Assembly (NCBI RefSeq): GCF_021166475.1
Contig: NZ_JAJOYS010000001.1
Span: forward strand, 620,001 to 684,000
Direction: 5' to 3'
From: Pelagibacterium xiamenense
Lineage (GTDB): Bacteria > Pseudomonadota > Alphaproteobacteria > Rhizobiales > Devosiaceae
DNA: 64,000 bases
Shown one piece after another: positions 25,727 through 34,919 of this stretch (its first letter is position 1; every line of letters starts with the position of its first letter). The notes under the pieces were generated by a model. It had not been told where the DNA came from, did not search any database, and was given only the letters and a program-made list of their open reading frames with translations. A program made the translations under genes and the position numbers.

Positions 25727-27547
25727 CTACTCGGCGGCGTTGGGCTTCTTGCGCTTGAAGCTGGCCACGATGTTGCCGAAGAGATCCACTTCGACGCCGT
25801 GCCGCTTCATGATCACCCATTGCTGAACGATCGAGAGGAAGTTGTTCCACGCCCAGTAGATGACGAGGCCGGCAGGGAAGGTCCCCAGCATGAACGTGAA
25901 GATAATCGGCATCCACGCAAAGATAGCTGCCTGTGTCGGATCGGTCGGGGGCGGGTTCAACCGCATCTGGACCCACATAGTGATGCCCATGATGACCGGC
26001 CAGATGCCGATGCCCAGGAATGCGCCGATAACCGGGACCATGGTGGGATCGTAGGGCAGAAGGCCGAATAGGTTGAAGATGTGCGTGGGGTCGGGCGCCG
26101 CAAGGTCCTGAATCCAGCCAAAGAACGGCGCATGGCGCATTTCGATGGTGACGAACAGCACCTTGTAGAGCGAGAAGAAGACCGGGATCTGGATGAGGAT
26201 CGGCCAGCACCCGGCGATCGGATTGATCTTCTCGGTCTTGTACAGTTCCATCATCGCCTGCTGCTGGGCGGTGCGGTCGTCTTTGTATTTCTCCTGGATT
26301 TCCTTCATCTTCGGCTGCACCCGCCGCATGTTGGCCATCGAGGCATAGCTCTTGTTGGCCAGCGGGAAGAAAATCGCCTTGATGATAACGGTGACCGCCA
26401 GGATCGCGAGGCCGAAATTGCCCAGGATCTGATGGAGGAAGCGGATCACGAGGAACATGGGCTTGGTGATGAAGTGGAACCAGCCCCAGTCGATCAGCAA
26501 CTCGAACTGGCGGATGCCGAAGCCCTGCTCATAGCTGTCGATGATCGATTCCACCTTGGCGCCGGCAAACGCAAGGCTCGTGTGCACCCCGGTACCGCCC
26601 GCGGGCACGATGACCGCGCTCTCGGAGACGAAATTGGCGCGGTAATCCTCGCCGCCATTGGAGCGGGTCGAGTGGAAAAAGCGCGCGTTGACCGCCTCGT
26701 CCTGGTTGGGGACGATGGCGGTTGCCCAGTATTTGTCGGTGAACCCCAGCCAGCCGCCGGTCGAAGCCACGTCGCGCGAGCCTTCGTCGCGGAGGTTCTG
26801 GTAGGTCATCTCGATGAGGTTGGCATCGCCCAAAACGCCGATCGGACCTTCATGCAGGATGAAGAAGTTCTGCGTGTAGGGCGTATAGAGCCGCGCGACC
26901 CGCGAATAGGGGTAGAGCGCCACGTCGCCGCCCGTCGTGTTCTCTACGCTCTGTTCGACCGAGAACATGTAGTTCTCGTCGACCGAAATCGTGCGGCGGA
27001 AGACAAGGCCTTCGCCATTGTCCCAAACAAGCGTCACCGGCGTTTCCGCGGTGAGCGTTTCGCCCTCCTCGACGGTCCACTCGGTTCCCGCGTCGGGCAG
27101 CGCGACATCGGTATTGGCGGGCGCGACCCAGCCCTGCTCGAGGTAGTAGGGTTCGGGTGAACCTGCCGGCGACAATAGCGTGATGGTCGGGCTGTCGGGG
27201 TCGGTGGTCTCCTGGTACCGGAGCAGATGCAGATCGTCGATCCGCGCGCCGGTAAGGTTGATCGAGCCCGAAAGTGCGCCTGTATCGATCGCAACCCGAT
27301 CCGAAGCCGCCAGCGCCGCTTCGCGGCTTTCGAAGCTCACGATGTCGGAGGTTCCCGACGGCGCTTCGCCCGCCGCGCCGGTCTCGGCCACGGGCGCTGC
27401 GATATCGGCGCTCTCGGCGGCCTGCTGCTGGGCGGCCTCCTGCTGCGCCTGCTCGAGCTGCGGCCCGGCGACGAAATACTGCCATCCAAAGAGCACGATC
27501 ATGCTCAGGACGACAGCCAGGATCATGTTGCGATTGTTTTCATTCAT
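25727..27547 (-). CDS. yidC: Membrane protein insertase YidC
   Basis: 606 residues, the Gram-negative long form. It has an N-terminal TM helix (NMILAVVLSMIVLFGWQYF), a large periplasmic beta domain (~60-330) and a conserved C-terminal core of five TM helices with the cytoplasmic hairpin (MANMRRVQPKMKEIQEKYKD) and LYKTEKINPIAGCWPILIQI. It inserts proteins with or without SecYEG. The start overlaps the rnpA stop by 8 bp. The C-terminus is basic (FKRKKPNAAE), suited to ribosome contact. Confidence 0.97.
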   Translation of the reverse strand: MNENNRNMILAVVLSMIVLFGWQYFVAGPQLEQAQQEAAQQQAAESADIAAPVAETGAAGEAPSGTSDIVSFESREAALAASDRVAIDTGALSGSINLTGARIDDLHLLRYQETTDPDSPTITLLSPAGSPEPYYLEQGWVAPANTDVALPDAGTEWTVEEGETLTAETPVTLVWDNGEGLVFRRTISVDENYMFSVEQSVENTTGGDVALYPYSRVARLYTPYTQNFFILHEGPIGVLGDANLIEMTYQNLRDEGSRDVASTGGWLGFTDKYWATAIVPNQDEAVNARFFHSTRSNGGEDYRANFVSESAVIVPAGGTGVHTSLAFAGAKVESIIDSYEQGFGIRQFELLIDWGWFHFITKPMFLVIRFLHQILGNFGLAILAVTVIIKAIFFPLANKSYASMANMRRVQPKMKEIQEKYKDDRTAQQQAMMELYKTEKINPIAGCWPILIQIPVFFSLYKVLFVTIEMRHAPFFGWIQDLAAPDPTHIFNLFGLLPYDPTMVPVIGAFLGIGIWPVIMGITMWVQMRLNPPPTDPTQAAIFAWMPIIFTFMLGTFPAGLVIYWAWNNFLSIVQQWVIMKRHGVEVDLFGNIVASFKRKKPNAAE

Positions 27548-27911
27548 GGTGTTTTCGGGTCCGCTGGGCCGGGGCGTTTAAGCGTTCGATCGAAGTGCAA
27601 AGGCGTTCGACAAGCGCGGCAAAGGGTTCATTTAAGCTTTCACGCCGGCCGATCAAGACATAGTCGTATCCGCCTTTGAAGCGGTCATGACATGCATGTA
27701 CGGCGGCCCGCAGCCTGCGCTTGATCCGGTTGCGCTCGGGCGCATTGCCGACCTTCTTGGTTACCGTATATCCCACGCCGGCACCGGGCTCGGCAACTGG
27801 AACCGCCTGCAACACAAAGCCGCGCCCGGCAATTTTCTTGCCCCGCGCGGCTCTTAAAAATTGCGCCCGCTTTTTCAGGCGCCTGAGCGCAGATGCCGGT
27901 GCCTCCGGCAT
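27540..27911 (-). CDS. rnpA: Ribonuclease P protein component
   Basis: 123 residues, small and basic. It assists RNase P RNA in cutting the 5' leader from pre-tRNA. The opening LRRLKKRAQFLRAARGKKI and the RNR-type motif GNAPERNRIKRRLRAAV are diagnostic. It lies 19 bp after rpmH and overlaps yidC, the near-universal bacterial order. Confidence 0.96.
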   Translation of the reverse strand: MPEAPASALRRLKKRAQFLRAARGKKIAGRGFVLQAVPVAEPGAGVGYTVTKKVGNAPERNRIKRRLRAAVHACHDRFKGGYDYVLIGRRESLNEPFAALVERLCTSIERLNAPAQRTRKHHE

Positions 27912-27930
27912 GACGACCGGACGGCGTCGC

Positions 27931-28065
27931 TTACGCGGACAGCCGCTTGCGGCCCTGGGCGCGGCGGCGGTTGAGGATCTTGCGGCCGTTCTTGGTGGCC
28001 ATACGGGCGCGGAAACCGTGCCGGCGCTTGCGCACGAGGTTGCTCGGCTGAAAGGTACGCTTCAT
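27931..28065 (-). CDS. rpmH: 50S ribosomal protein L34
   Basis: 44 residues, complete: it opens [20 protein letters not shown] and ends [11 protein letters not shown], the canonical L34 sequence. It is the first gene of rpmH-rnpA-yidC and is preceded by a strong promoter ~120 bp upstream. Small basic protein of the large ribosomal subunit. Confidence 0.98.
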   Translation of the reverse strand: MKRTFQPSNLVRKRRHGFRARMATKNGRKILNRRRAQGRKRLSA

Positions 28066-28182
28066 TGCTCTTCATACCGCGCGCGCCGCGCGCGATCCTC
28101 TAAAAAGATAAAAGATGATCCGAATGTCGAATGCCCGCGCCATGACCCGCGAACGGGCCCGGCCGCAGGCAAGGTTGCGCGG

Positions 28183-28211
28183 CTTATAAGAAAAAGGGGG
28201 GGTAAAGTCAA
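28183..28211 (-). promoter_or_regulatory. Promoter of rpmH-rnpA-yidC
   Basis: Read on the minus strand, TTGACT (28206-28211) and TATAAG (28183-28188) are spaced by exactly 17 bp, a near-consensus housekeeping promoter ~118 bp before rpmH. Confidence 0.8.
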
Positions 28212-28303
28212 TCAATCCCGATCACGATATTGCCAGCGCTGGCCAGCGCCGGCGGCTGGCGCTAAAAGCTGGGAAAACCGGGCGTATCAAGCGGGGATAA
28301 CTC

Positions 28304-29743
28304 TTGGCCGAAACGATCAGGACCGATCTGTGTATCATCGGCGGCGGACCGGGCGGACTGGCGGCCGCCAGAGAAGCCCGGGCCGCGGGCGCCGGCGTGG
28401 TGCTCGTCGAGAAGGGCGCGCTCGGCGGCGTGGCGCTCAACCGGGGAAGTCTCGCGGCGCACGCAACCGCGGCGGCGGCAAAAAGGGCGCACCAGATGCG
28501 CACGGCGCGCGATCTGGGGATCGGCGCGGAGGAGCCGCGCGTCAATTTCGCGCGGCTCAACGGGCATATCGCCGAGGTGATCGCAGCCGCTGCCGCCGAA
28601 GCGAGCCAGGAGCAACTCGCCGCCGACGGGATTACCGTGATCCAGGGAGCGGCGGGGTTCATCGATGCGGGCACGCTCAAGGCCGGCGAGACACAGGTCC
28701 GCGCACGGCGCTTCGTCATCGCGACGGGCTCGCGGCCCCTCGTTCCGGATATTCCCGGGCTCGGCGATGTACCGTTCCACACGCCCGAAACGATCTTCGA
28801 GCTTACGCGTAAACCCGGCCATCTGATCGTGCTCGGCGGCGGGGAGACCGGGCTGGCGCTCGCTCAGGCCTATCTGCGGCTCGGTGTCGGCGTGACGCTG
28901 ATCGATATTCTCGAGCCGCTCGGCGATTGCGACGCCGAGCTCACCGCCATCGTCTTGCGGCGTCTGAAAGCCGAAGGGCTCAATCTGATGTCCAATACCG
29001 GCGTCGTATCGGTCAGCGGCACCGAGGGCGAGATCGCGCTCGAGGTCAAGTCCGGCGCCGAGGAGCGGCAGATTGGCGGGACGCATCTTCTGGTTGCGGC
29101 GGGCCGCCGGCCCGATCTCGACGGGCTGGGCCTTGGCCACGCACGCGTCCGCACAACCGGGGGACAGCTCGAACTCAACGCCTTCGGGCGCACGTCAAAC
29201 CGCCGGATTTATGCACTCGGCGCGACGGCTGGCGACGCCCGTTCGGTGCACGCGGTCCGGCACCAGGCGAGGCAGATCGTCGGGCACGCGCTCGGCGGCA
29301 TGTTCGGCGTGCGGACACGGCCGGCAATCCCGCACGTGGTCTATACCGATCCGGAAATCGCGCAGGTGGGGCTCACCGAGGTAGAGGCGCGCAGCCGGCA
29401 CAAAGCGCGCTTTACCATCACCCGCTTCCCGTTTGCGGCCATAGATCGCGCCCGTGCGCTGGGCGAGACGGAAGGGCATGTCAAGCTCATCACCCACGAA
29501 AGCGGACGCATTCTGGGCGCCGGAATTGCCGGGCCGGCGGCAGGCGAACTGATTGCGCTGTTCGCGCTGGCCGTCGCCAAGCGGCTCACCCCCCACGACC
29601 TCCAGAGGCTCGTCGTGCCGCATCCGGCCCTTGCCGAAATCGTTCCGGCGCTGGCCGGGGCGTACGCGGAAACCTATGCCGAACCGGGCTGGCGTCAGCG
29701 GGTTGCAAAAACCCTGGGACCTCTGCGGGCGATCTGGCGGTAA
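28304..29743 (+). CDS. Pyridine nucleotide-disulfide oxidoreductase homologue lacking both redox cysteines
   Basis: 479 residues from a TTG with GGGGA upstream. The fold is that of dihydrolipoamide dehydrogenase or mercuric reductase: FAD motif CIIGGGPGGLAAA at 10-22, NAD motif VLGGGETGLALAQ near 175, a second FAD strand, and the C-terminal dimer domain (VVYTDPEIAQVGLT). The redox helix that normally reads GGTCLNxGCIPSK is here GGVALNRGSLAAH: Cys becomes Ala44 and Ser49, and the following Lys is lost. The C-terminal HP..xE dyad survives as PHPALAEI. It cannot do disulfide chemistry; a two-electron NAD(P)H oxidase or quinone reductase role is possible. The next gene is a histidine kinase. Confidence 0.88.
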   Translation: MAETIRTDLCIIGGGPGGLAAAREARAAGAGVVLVEKGALGGVALNRGSLAAHATAAAAKRAHQMRTARDLGIGAEEPRVNFARLNGHIAEVIAAAAAEASQEQLAADGITVIQGAAGFIDAGTLKAGETQVRARRFVIATGSRPLVPDIPGLGDVPFHTPETIFELTRKPGHLIVLGGGETGLALAQAYLRLGVGVTLIDILEPLGDCDAELTAIVLRRLKAEGLNLMSNTGVVSVSGTEGEIALEVKSGAEERQIGGTHLLVAAGRRPDLDGLGLGHARVRTTGGQLELNAFGRTSNRRIYALGATAGDARSVHAVRHQARQIVGHALGGMFGVRTRPAIPHVVYTDPEIAQVGLTEVEARSRHKARFTITRFPFAAIDRARALGETEGHVKLITHESGRILGAGIAGPAAGELIALFALAVAKRLTPHDLQRLVVPHPALAEIVPALAGAYAETYAEPGWRQRVAKTLGPLRAIWR

Positions 29744-29779
29744 CCGCGTCCGCAAATTGGATTTCCAGCCGCCGCGTAG

Positions 29780-31210
29780 ATGCTTTATGGGTTGCGTATG
29801 ACCGATCGCGTTCATGCCGGGCCGTTTTCAGGGTTGAGTTTCAAGCTGATCGCCGCGATAGCCGGCGTCATCCTGCTTGTCGAAATCGCGGTCTTTTTCC
29901 CCTCTCTCGCCAATTTTCGCGCCGGCTGGCTCGATGACCGGCTGCGCGTGGGCGGCGTTGCCGTGCGGGTTTTTGACGCAGTGCCCGACGTCACCGACCT
30001 GCCGGTCGAGATCACCGAGCCCTTGCTGCAATCGGCCGGGGCCCTCGCCATCGTCTATCGGCGCGAGGGGCAGTCGGACCTTATTTCGCTCGACGCCGCG
30101 ATGATGCCCGAGGAGACCCACACCGCCGACATGCGCGACCGCAACCCGCTCAGGCTGATCGCCGATGCGGTCGATACGATGGTGTCGGGCGGGCGCACAT
30201 TGCGCATCGTGGGGGTGCCGCCGGGCGCCGGCGACGCGGTGGTCGAGGTCATCATGCCCGAAAGCCCGCTGCGCGCAGACATGCTGTTTTACGCCGGCAA
30301 CATTGCCATGCTCTCCCTCATCATTGCCGGGGTTACCGCCTTCGCCCTTTATGTATTTGCCGAGCGCCTTCTGATCGGACCCCTTCGGCGGCTGACAGGC
30401 GCCGTCCTCGCCTTCGGGCAGAACCCGGAAAACGGGCGACTGATCATACGGCCGAACAAGAACCGCAAGGACGAGATCGGCGTGCTCGAACGTGAGTTCT
30501 CCCAGACCCAGGAAGAACTCTTCACCATGCTGCGCCAGCGCCGGCACCTGGCCGATCTTGGTCTCGCGGTCTCCAAGATCAACCATGACCTGCGCAATAT
30601 GCTGACCTCCGCGCAACTGCTTTCCGACCAGGTGGCGACGCTCGACGATCCGAAGGTGCAAAGGCTGGCGCCGCGGCTCGTCAATACGATCGACAAGGCC
30701 ACCGAATTCGCCCAGAGCGTGCTCGACTACGGCCGCCAGCAATCGCGTCCGCCCCGTCCCGCCCCGGTCGATCTGCGCGCACTGGGCACCGAAGCGAGCG
30801 TGGCAGCCGGGCTCGCCGGGCACCCGCATATCGTCTTCGACAATCGCGTACCCGACGATCTCGTCGTCACCGTCGACCCCGATCACCTCGCCCGCGTCTT
30901 TATCAACATCTTCAAGAACGCCCGTGAGGCTCTCGAGACGGCCGCCGATACCATGACCAGCCCGACGGTGACATTCTCGGCCGAGCCGCGCGAGACCACG
31001 CTGAGGCTGACCCTGGCCGACAACGGCCCCGGGCTGCCGCCGCGCGCGCGGGAAAACCTGTTCGTCGCCTTCAAGGGCTCGGCGCGTTCGGGCGGCACGG
31101 GGCTCGGGCTCGCGATCGCGCGCGAGCTCGTCGAGGCCAACGGCGGAACGATTGCGCTCGCCGAGACGGAAAAAGGCACGGCCTTCACCATCGACCTGCC
31201 CCTGCGATAG
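29780..31210 (+). CDS. Membrane sensor histidine kinase without adjacent regulator
   Basis: 476 residues. TM1 (~22-40) and TM2 (~172-195) flank a ~130-residue periplasmic sensor. A HAMP linker follows (RLLIGPLRRLTGAV), then a HisKA domain with H-box VSKINHDLRNMLTSA. The HATPase domain has the N box NIFKNAREAL, G1 LADNGPGLPP and G2 SGGTGLGLAIARELV, all intact. Start is uncertain: ATG 29798 is an alternative and neither has a good ribosome site. No response regulator is encoded nearby, so its partner is elsewhere. It follows the cysteine-less flavoprotein by 36 bp, which suggests a shared transcript. Confidence 0.9.
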   Translation: MLYGLRMTDRVHAGPFSGLSFKLIAAIAGVILLVEIAVFFPSLANFRAGWLDDRLRVGGVAVRVFDAVPDVTDLPVEITEPLLQSAGALAIVYRREGQSDLISLDAAMMPEETHTADMRDRNPLRLIADAVDTMVSGGRTLRIVGVPPGAGDAVVEVIMPESPLRADMLFYAGNIAMLSLIIAGVTAFALYVFAERLLIGPLRRLTGAVLAFGQNPENGRLIIRPNKNRKDEIGVLEREFSQTQEELFTMLRQRRHLADLGLAVSKINHDLRNMLTSAQLLSDQVATLDDPKVQRLAPRLVNTIDKATEFAQSVLDYGRQQSRPPRPAPVDLRALGTEASVAAGLAGHPHIVFDNRVPDDLVVTVDPDHLARVFINIFKNAREALETAADTMTSPTVTFSAEPRETTLRLTLADNGPGLPPRARENLFVAFKGSARSGGTGLGLAIARELVEANGGTIALAETEKGTAFTIDLPLR

Positions 31211-31310
31211 GCGGGATCGGAAGGCCGTGTCGTTTCATTGCAAAGATTATGTGACCAAGGCTTGCAATAGCGAACAAGCCGTTATAAGCGTTGCGCCAGC
31301 CGATCGGGGG

Positions 31311-31339
31311 TTGACCTCCCGGTGCGATTTTTCCATATC
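31311..31339 (+). promoter_or_regulatory. Promoter of tRNA-Arg
   Basis: TTGACC (31311-31316), 17 bp, CATATC (31334-31339). The predicted start falls within a few bases of the tRNA 5' end at 31348. Confidence 0.7.
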
Positions 31340-31347
31340 GGCAGCAC

Positions 31348-31424
31348 GCGCTCGTAGCTCAGCTGGATAGAGCACCAGACTACGAATCTGGGGGTCGGGA
31401 GTTCGAATCTTCCCGAGCGCGCCA
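31348..31424 (+). tRNA. tRNA-Arg (ACG)
   Basis: A 77-nt cloverleaf with encoded CCA. The acceptor stem GCGCTCG pairs with CGAGCGC (31414-31420); the D loop has AGCTCAGCTGGATAGAGC; the anticodon stem CCAGA/TCTGG encloses CTACGAA with anticodon ACG at 31382-31384; the T loop has GTTCGAATC. A34 would be deaminated to inosine by TadA to read CGU, CGC and CGA. Confidence 0.97.
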
Positions 31425-31812
31425 TTTCTTTACCGCTACCTTTGCCAGCGCTGGATGTCCGTTTCCTTCAGGGGGTCGGGGCCAGGGCAACTCTGTCGCC
31501 TGACTCTTTTCAGGTGGGGCCGGTCCTCGTCTAAATATTAGAAAAGACAAGGCGATTCCGGTGCGAATTCCGCAGTCGTTTCATGATAAAATTTTAGCAA
31601 CGCGCAGTCCTTGTGCGTGTAGTGCTGCTGAATTCACAATGTTGCCCGAATCGGATACAAAAACGTCACCCGTTCGAAGGGGAGTTCTATTTTTCTGTCA
31701 CTTCTTTCCGGTCGGGAAGAAGCCGGATTTGGTTAAAATAGACAGGAAACTCTCAGAAAATTCAAAAGGATGTGCGCGCACAGTCGCAGCAACGATTTCG
31801 CTCGGAGGCTAA
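31425..31812. other. AT-richer intergenic region after tRNA-Arg, no supported gene
   Basis: 388 bp with lower GC than its surroundings. A GTG-initiated frame of 83 codons exists at 31561-31812 but shows no family feature and strange composition, so I do not call it. A CCTGA...TCAGG hairpin lies near 31500-31514. It marks the left edge of the polysaccharide locus. Confidence 0.4.
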
Positions 31813-32391
31813 ATGCGGATCACCCCCAGAGTCGGTTCGGCGATACTTGCTCTATCCATCCTCCTTGTAACGCCGTCCGCGCACGCTATCGCGCCATGGC
31901 CAGGGCAGGAGAGTTTCGGCCCGCTCGGTCGCATATCGACCGCCGGGAGTTTCGCGACGCCCTTGGGTTTTCAGGTTTTCTGCTTGCGCGCGCCCGCGCG
32001 TTGCCAGCCCACCCCTGAGGCCACGCCGGAATTGACGCCCGATCTCTTTGCGCTGCTCGATCAGGTCAACCGCGAAGTCAACGCCGCGATACGGCCTCAG
32101 CTGCGCGCGAGCCAGATATGGGAATTGGGGGCCGAGGCGGGGGATTGCAAAGACTACGCAATGAACAAGTGGAACCGGCTGATCGAGATGGGCGTGCCCG
32201 CCGGGGCCCTGCATTTGGCGATTGGGTACACCGAGGACGGTGTCGGCCACGCGGTCGTGCTCGTTCGCACCGCCCAGGGTGATCTTGTTCTCGACAATCT
32301 CGCGGACGAAGTCCTGGCGTGGAACGAAGTCACCCACGACCTTGTGGCGATGGCGACGAGCAATCCGCTCCGGTGGACGGCTGCGAGTTGA
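31813..32391 (+). CDS. Transglutaminase-like cysteine proteinase (BTLCP family), exported
   Basis: 192 residues with a Sec signal peptide (MRITPRVGSAILALSILLVT, cleavage after AHA) and a GGAGG site. The papain-like triad is visible: Cys in AGDCKDYAMNKW, His in GVGHAVVLVRT and Asp in VLDNLADEV. The family includes LapG, the periplasmic protease that cuts surface adhesins under c-di-GMP control, but many members lack a LapD partner; none is seen here. It stands before the polysaccharide genes. Confidence 0.88.
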   Translation: MRITPRVGSAILALSILLVTPSAHAIAPWPGQESFGPLGRISTAGSFATPLGFQVFCLRAPARCQPTPEATPELTPDLFALLDQVNREVNAAIRPQLRASQIWELGAEAGDCKDYAMNKWNRLIEMGVPAGALHLAIGYTEDGVGHAVVLVRTAQGDLVLDNLADEVLAWNEVTHDLVAMATSNPLRWTAAS

Positions 32392-32499
32392 TTTTCGTCC
32401 GGTGTCTGGCGGCGCCGGGCTGCAATTTGCGCCAGGGAAGGCCCTGGAACACGTTAACGAGACATTAGCCACGACGCGCTCATCATCGACACGCGTGAG

Positions 32500-32742
32500 A
32501 TGTCGTGCAGACCGGGTATGCCGATGTTGGCTTTTACGAGCCTTTTTGCAGCAGGGTTCTTCCAGCTCTTCGCCGGGGGCGCTGCCCTTCTGGCGGGCGT
32601 GGCGATTCTGCTCGGCGTGTCCGTCCTGGCCGTGTCTTTTGCCGGCCTGCCGATCCTGACATCGATCGGGCTGCTTCTCGCCTTCAATCTCGGACTTGCA
32701 GCCGCGCTTGTGGGCCACGCCCTTCTGGCCGATCGATTCTGA
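32500..32742 (+). CDS. Possible small membrane protein
   Basis: 80 codons, or 74 from the ATG at 32518. Nearly the whole chain is hydrophobic (MLAFTSLFAAGFFQLFAGGA, LLGVSVLAVSFAGLPILTSI), compatible with two or three TM helices. No recognised family and a weak ribosome site. It lies alone on the plus strand between the protease and the priming transferase. It may be a genuine small protein or a fortuitous frame. Confidence 0.4.
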   Translation: MSCRPGMPMLAFTSLFAAGFFQLFAGGAALLAGVAILLGVSVLAVSFAGLPILTSIGLLLAFNLGLAAALVGHALLADRF

Positions 32743-33003
32743 CCTTCTCTTGCTGACTGTGCATCCGGCCTTTTCCCGGCCGGCCCATTCCGCGGGGCCG
32801 GCTAGCCAGGTCAATTGTCCAAATAAGATGTAACCAGTCAGGATAATACTGCGCGGCTAAGTATGCGGAAATAGTCGGGAAATTATCGATCTCTGCAATT
32901 TCGATATGCGAATTCGTCATTTTATGGTATTTAAATAACATGGTTAGTGAAGCGTTGACGGCGTTTCCGGACCAAATTGAAATGACATAGCGGGAGAAAA
33001 ACC
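32743..33003 (+). promoter_or_regulatory. AT-rich upstream region of the priming transferase with candidate promoter
   Basis: 261 bp, clearly richer in AT than neighbours, as is common before regulated exopolysaccharide genes. TTGACG (32955-32960), 17 bp, TGAAAT (32978-32983) would place transcription start ~15 bp before the GTG start. No operator could be assigned. Confidence 0.35.
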
Positions 33004-33804
33004 GTGTCGGGGGACGCAGCAGGGGGCCGCAGGTTCATGCAACCTGCGGCACGGTTGGCTAGTATCCACAAGACCTCCGGCGCCATTTCGGGATCAGACC
33101 CTAAAAAGCCGGATCAGTTGGCGCAATTGTCGAGGTCAGAACTGCCGATCGAATACATCGGTGAGTGGCCTGCGGAGCCGACGTTCAGTCGCGCCCGCGC
33201 TGCGCAATTGGCCGTCAAGCAAATGCTTGACGTGTTGCTCGCTGCGATGGCGCTTTCCGTACTGTGGCCGTTTCTGCTCGCCATCGCCATCGCCATTCGC
33301 ACGACAAGCAAGGGTCCGGCGCTCTTTTGCCAGATGCGCGAAGGTCACAACGGCCGCAGTTTTGCAATCTACAAATTCCGCACGATGTACACGGAGGCCT
33401 GCGACACGTCGGGTGTCGCCCAGACGGTTGCGCACGACCCGCGGGTCACCCCGCTTGGCGGAGTGCTGCGCCGCACGAACGTCGACGAGCTGCCGCAGCT
33501 TTTCAATGTCCTGCGTGGCGAGATGTCTCTGGTCGGGCCGCGACCGCATCCGATCGGGATGCAGGCGGCCGGGCAACCCTATCGGGATCTTGTCCCTTAC
33601 TACGACCTTCGGCTGGCGATGAAACCCGGCCTTTCGGGTTGGGCCCAGGTGTCGGGGCTGCGAGGCCCTACGCGCAACCCGGTCCTCGCGCGCGCGCGGA
33701 TCGACCATGACATCGCCTACATCCAGAACTTCTCGGTTCTGCTCGATCTCAAGATCATCATGCGCACGGTTTTTCAGGAGATGAGGCACGGAAGCGGAAG
33801 CTGA
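33004..33804 (+). CDS. Exopolysaccharide priming sugar-phosphate transferase (ExoY/PssA type)
   Basis: 266 residues from GTG with GGGAG upstream. It transfers a hexose-1-phosphate to undecaprenyl phosphate, the first step of a repeat unit. A ~65-residue disordered N-terminus precedes one membrane helix ([20 protein letters not shown]), then the conserved catalytic core: [56 protein letters not shown]. No N-terminal CoA-binding or five-TM domain, so it is the short ExoY form. The UDP-xylose synthase gene follows after 51 bp. Confidence 0.93.
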   Translation: MSGDAAGGRRFMQPAARLASIHKTSGAISGSDPKKPDQLAQLSRSELPIEYIGEWPAEPTFSRARAAQLAVKQMLDVLLAAMALSVLWPFLLAIAIAIRTTSKGPALFCQMREGHNGRSFAIYKFRTMYTEACDTSGVAQTVAHDPRVTPLGGVLRRTNVDELPQLFNVLRGEMSLVGPRPHPIGMQAAGQPYRDLVPYYDLRLAMKPGLSGWAQVSGLRGPTRNPVLARARIDHDIAYIQNFSVLLDLKIIMRTVFQEMRHGSGS

Positions 33805-33855
33805 CTAAAGAATAGGTAACGGTGCGCGCAAGCGCGGGGACGGAGTTGGAGTAAG

Positions 33856-34914
33856 ATGAAAGCTGGATACAACGTTAAAAGGGTTCTGGTTACCGGAGGA
33901 GCGGGTTTTATCGGGTCGCATCTTTGCGACCGGCTTTTGCGGGACGGACATGAGGTCCTGTGCGTCGACAATTTCTTCACCGGCAGCAGGGCCAACATCG
34001 CACATCTTATCGGGCACCCCCGATTTGAATTGATGCGTCACGACATCACGGTGCCGCTCTACGTTGAAATCGACGAGATCTTCAATCTGGCATGCCCAGC
34101 CTCGCCGGTTCACTATCAGTTCGATCCGGTGCAAACGACGAAAACGAGCGTCATCGGCGCCATGAACATGCTGGGATTGGCCAGGCGGGTGAAAGCCCCC
34201 ATCCTTCAGGCGTCGACCTCCGAAGTTTATGGCGACCCTTACCAGCATCCTCAAAACGAAACATACTGGGGCAACGTCAATCCGATCGGGCCGCGGGCGT
34301 GTTACGATGAAGGCAAGCGTTGCGCCGAGACGCTCTTTTTCGATTATCGCCGCAAGTACGGCATGCCGATAAAGGTCGCCCGCATCTTCAATACCTACGG
34401 ACCGCGCATGAACGTTGCGGATGGGCGCGTCGTTTCGAACTTTGTGGTTCAGGCCCTTCGCGGGGAAGCGTTGACGCTTTATGGCGACGGAGAGCAGACG
34501 CGTTCGTTCTGCTATGTCGAGGACCTTGTCGACGGACTCATCCGGCTGATGGCCACCGACGACTCGACCACGGGACCGATCAACCTCGGCAATCCAGCGG
34601 AGTTCACCATCCGGGAACTGGCAATGGCCGTAACGCGGATCACAGGTTCGGGCAGGGCGCCGGTCAACCGGCCACTGCCCGTCGACGATCCCAGGCAGCG
34701 CAAACCCGATATCGGCGCCGCCAAGGCGTTCCTCGGATGGGCACCCAAAGTGCAGCTCGAGGAGGGCCTGGAGGCCACCGTCGCCTATTTCAGGGATATC
34801 CTGGAGCTACCCGAGCCTCTTCCGGCCGTGCCAGCGGTGACCGTCGAAGGCGTCTTCACTGCGACGCAGGTCATGCCGCAGCGCCACAACGGGACGCTGC
34901 ATTCGGTCCGGTAA
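33856..34914 (+). CDS. uxs: UDP-glucuronate decarboxylase (UDP-xylose synthase)
   Basis: 352 residues with GGAG ahead of the ATG. It is an extended short-chain dehydrogenase: NAD loop [14 protein letters not shown], and catalytic Tyr and Lys in [14 protein letters not shown], the YDEGKR form specific for UXS rather than epimerases. The [20 protein letters not shown] segment and [11 protein letters not shown] support this. It decarboxylates UDP-glucuronate to UDP-xylose. A ~40-residue C-terminal tail beyond the usual end is unexplained. Its place implies xylose, or a derived pentose, in the polymer. Confidence 0.93.
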   Translation: MKAGYNVKRVLVTGGAGFIGSHLCDRLLRDGHEVLCVDNFFTGSRANIAHLIGHPRFELMRHDITVPLYVEIDEIFNLACPASPVHYQFDPVQTTKTSVIGAMNMLGLARRVKAPILQASTSEVYGDPYQHPQNETYWGNVNPIGPRACYDEGKRCAETLFFDYRRKYGMPIKVARIFNTYGPRMNVADGRVVSNFVVQALRGEALTLYGDGEQTRSFCYVEDLVDGLIRLMATDDSTTGPINLGNPAEFTIRELAMAVTRITGSGRAPVNRPLPVDDPRQRKPDIGAAKAFLGWAPKVQLEEGLEATVAYFRDILELPEPLPAVPAVTVEGVFTATQVMPQRHNGTLHSVR

Positions 34915-34919
34915 GTCAT

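Noticed and set aside
28304-29743. Call as dihydrolipoamide dehydrogenase or mercuric reductase
   Set aside because: Both redox cysteines are absent, so neither reaction is possible.
31561-31812. 83-codon GTG frame after tRNA-Arg
   Set aside because: AT-rich, atypical composition, no start signal and no similarity that I recognise.
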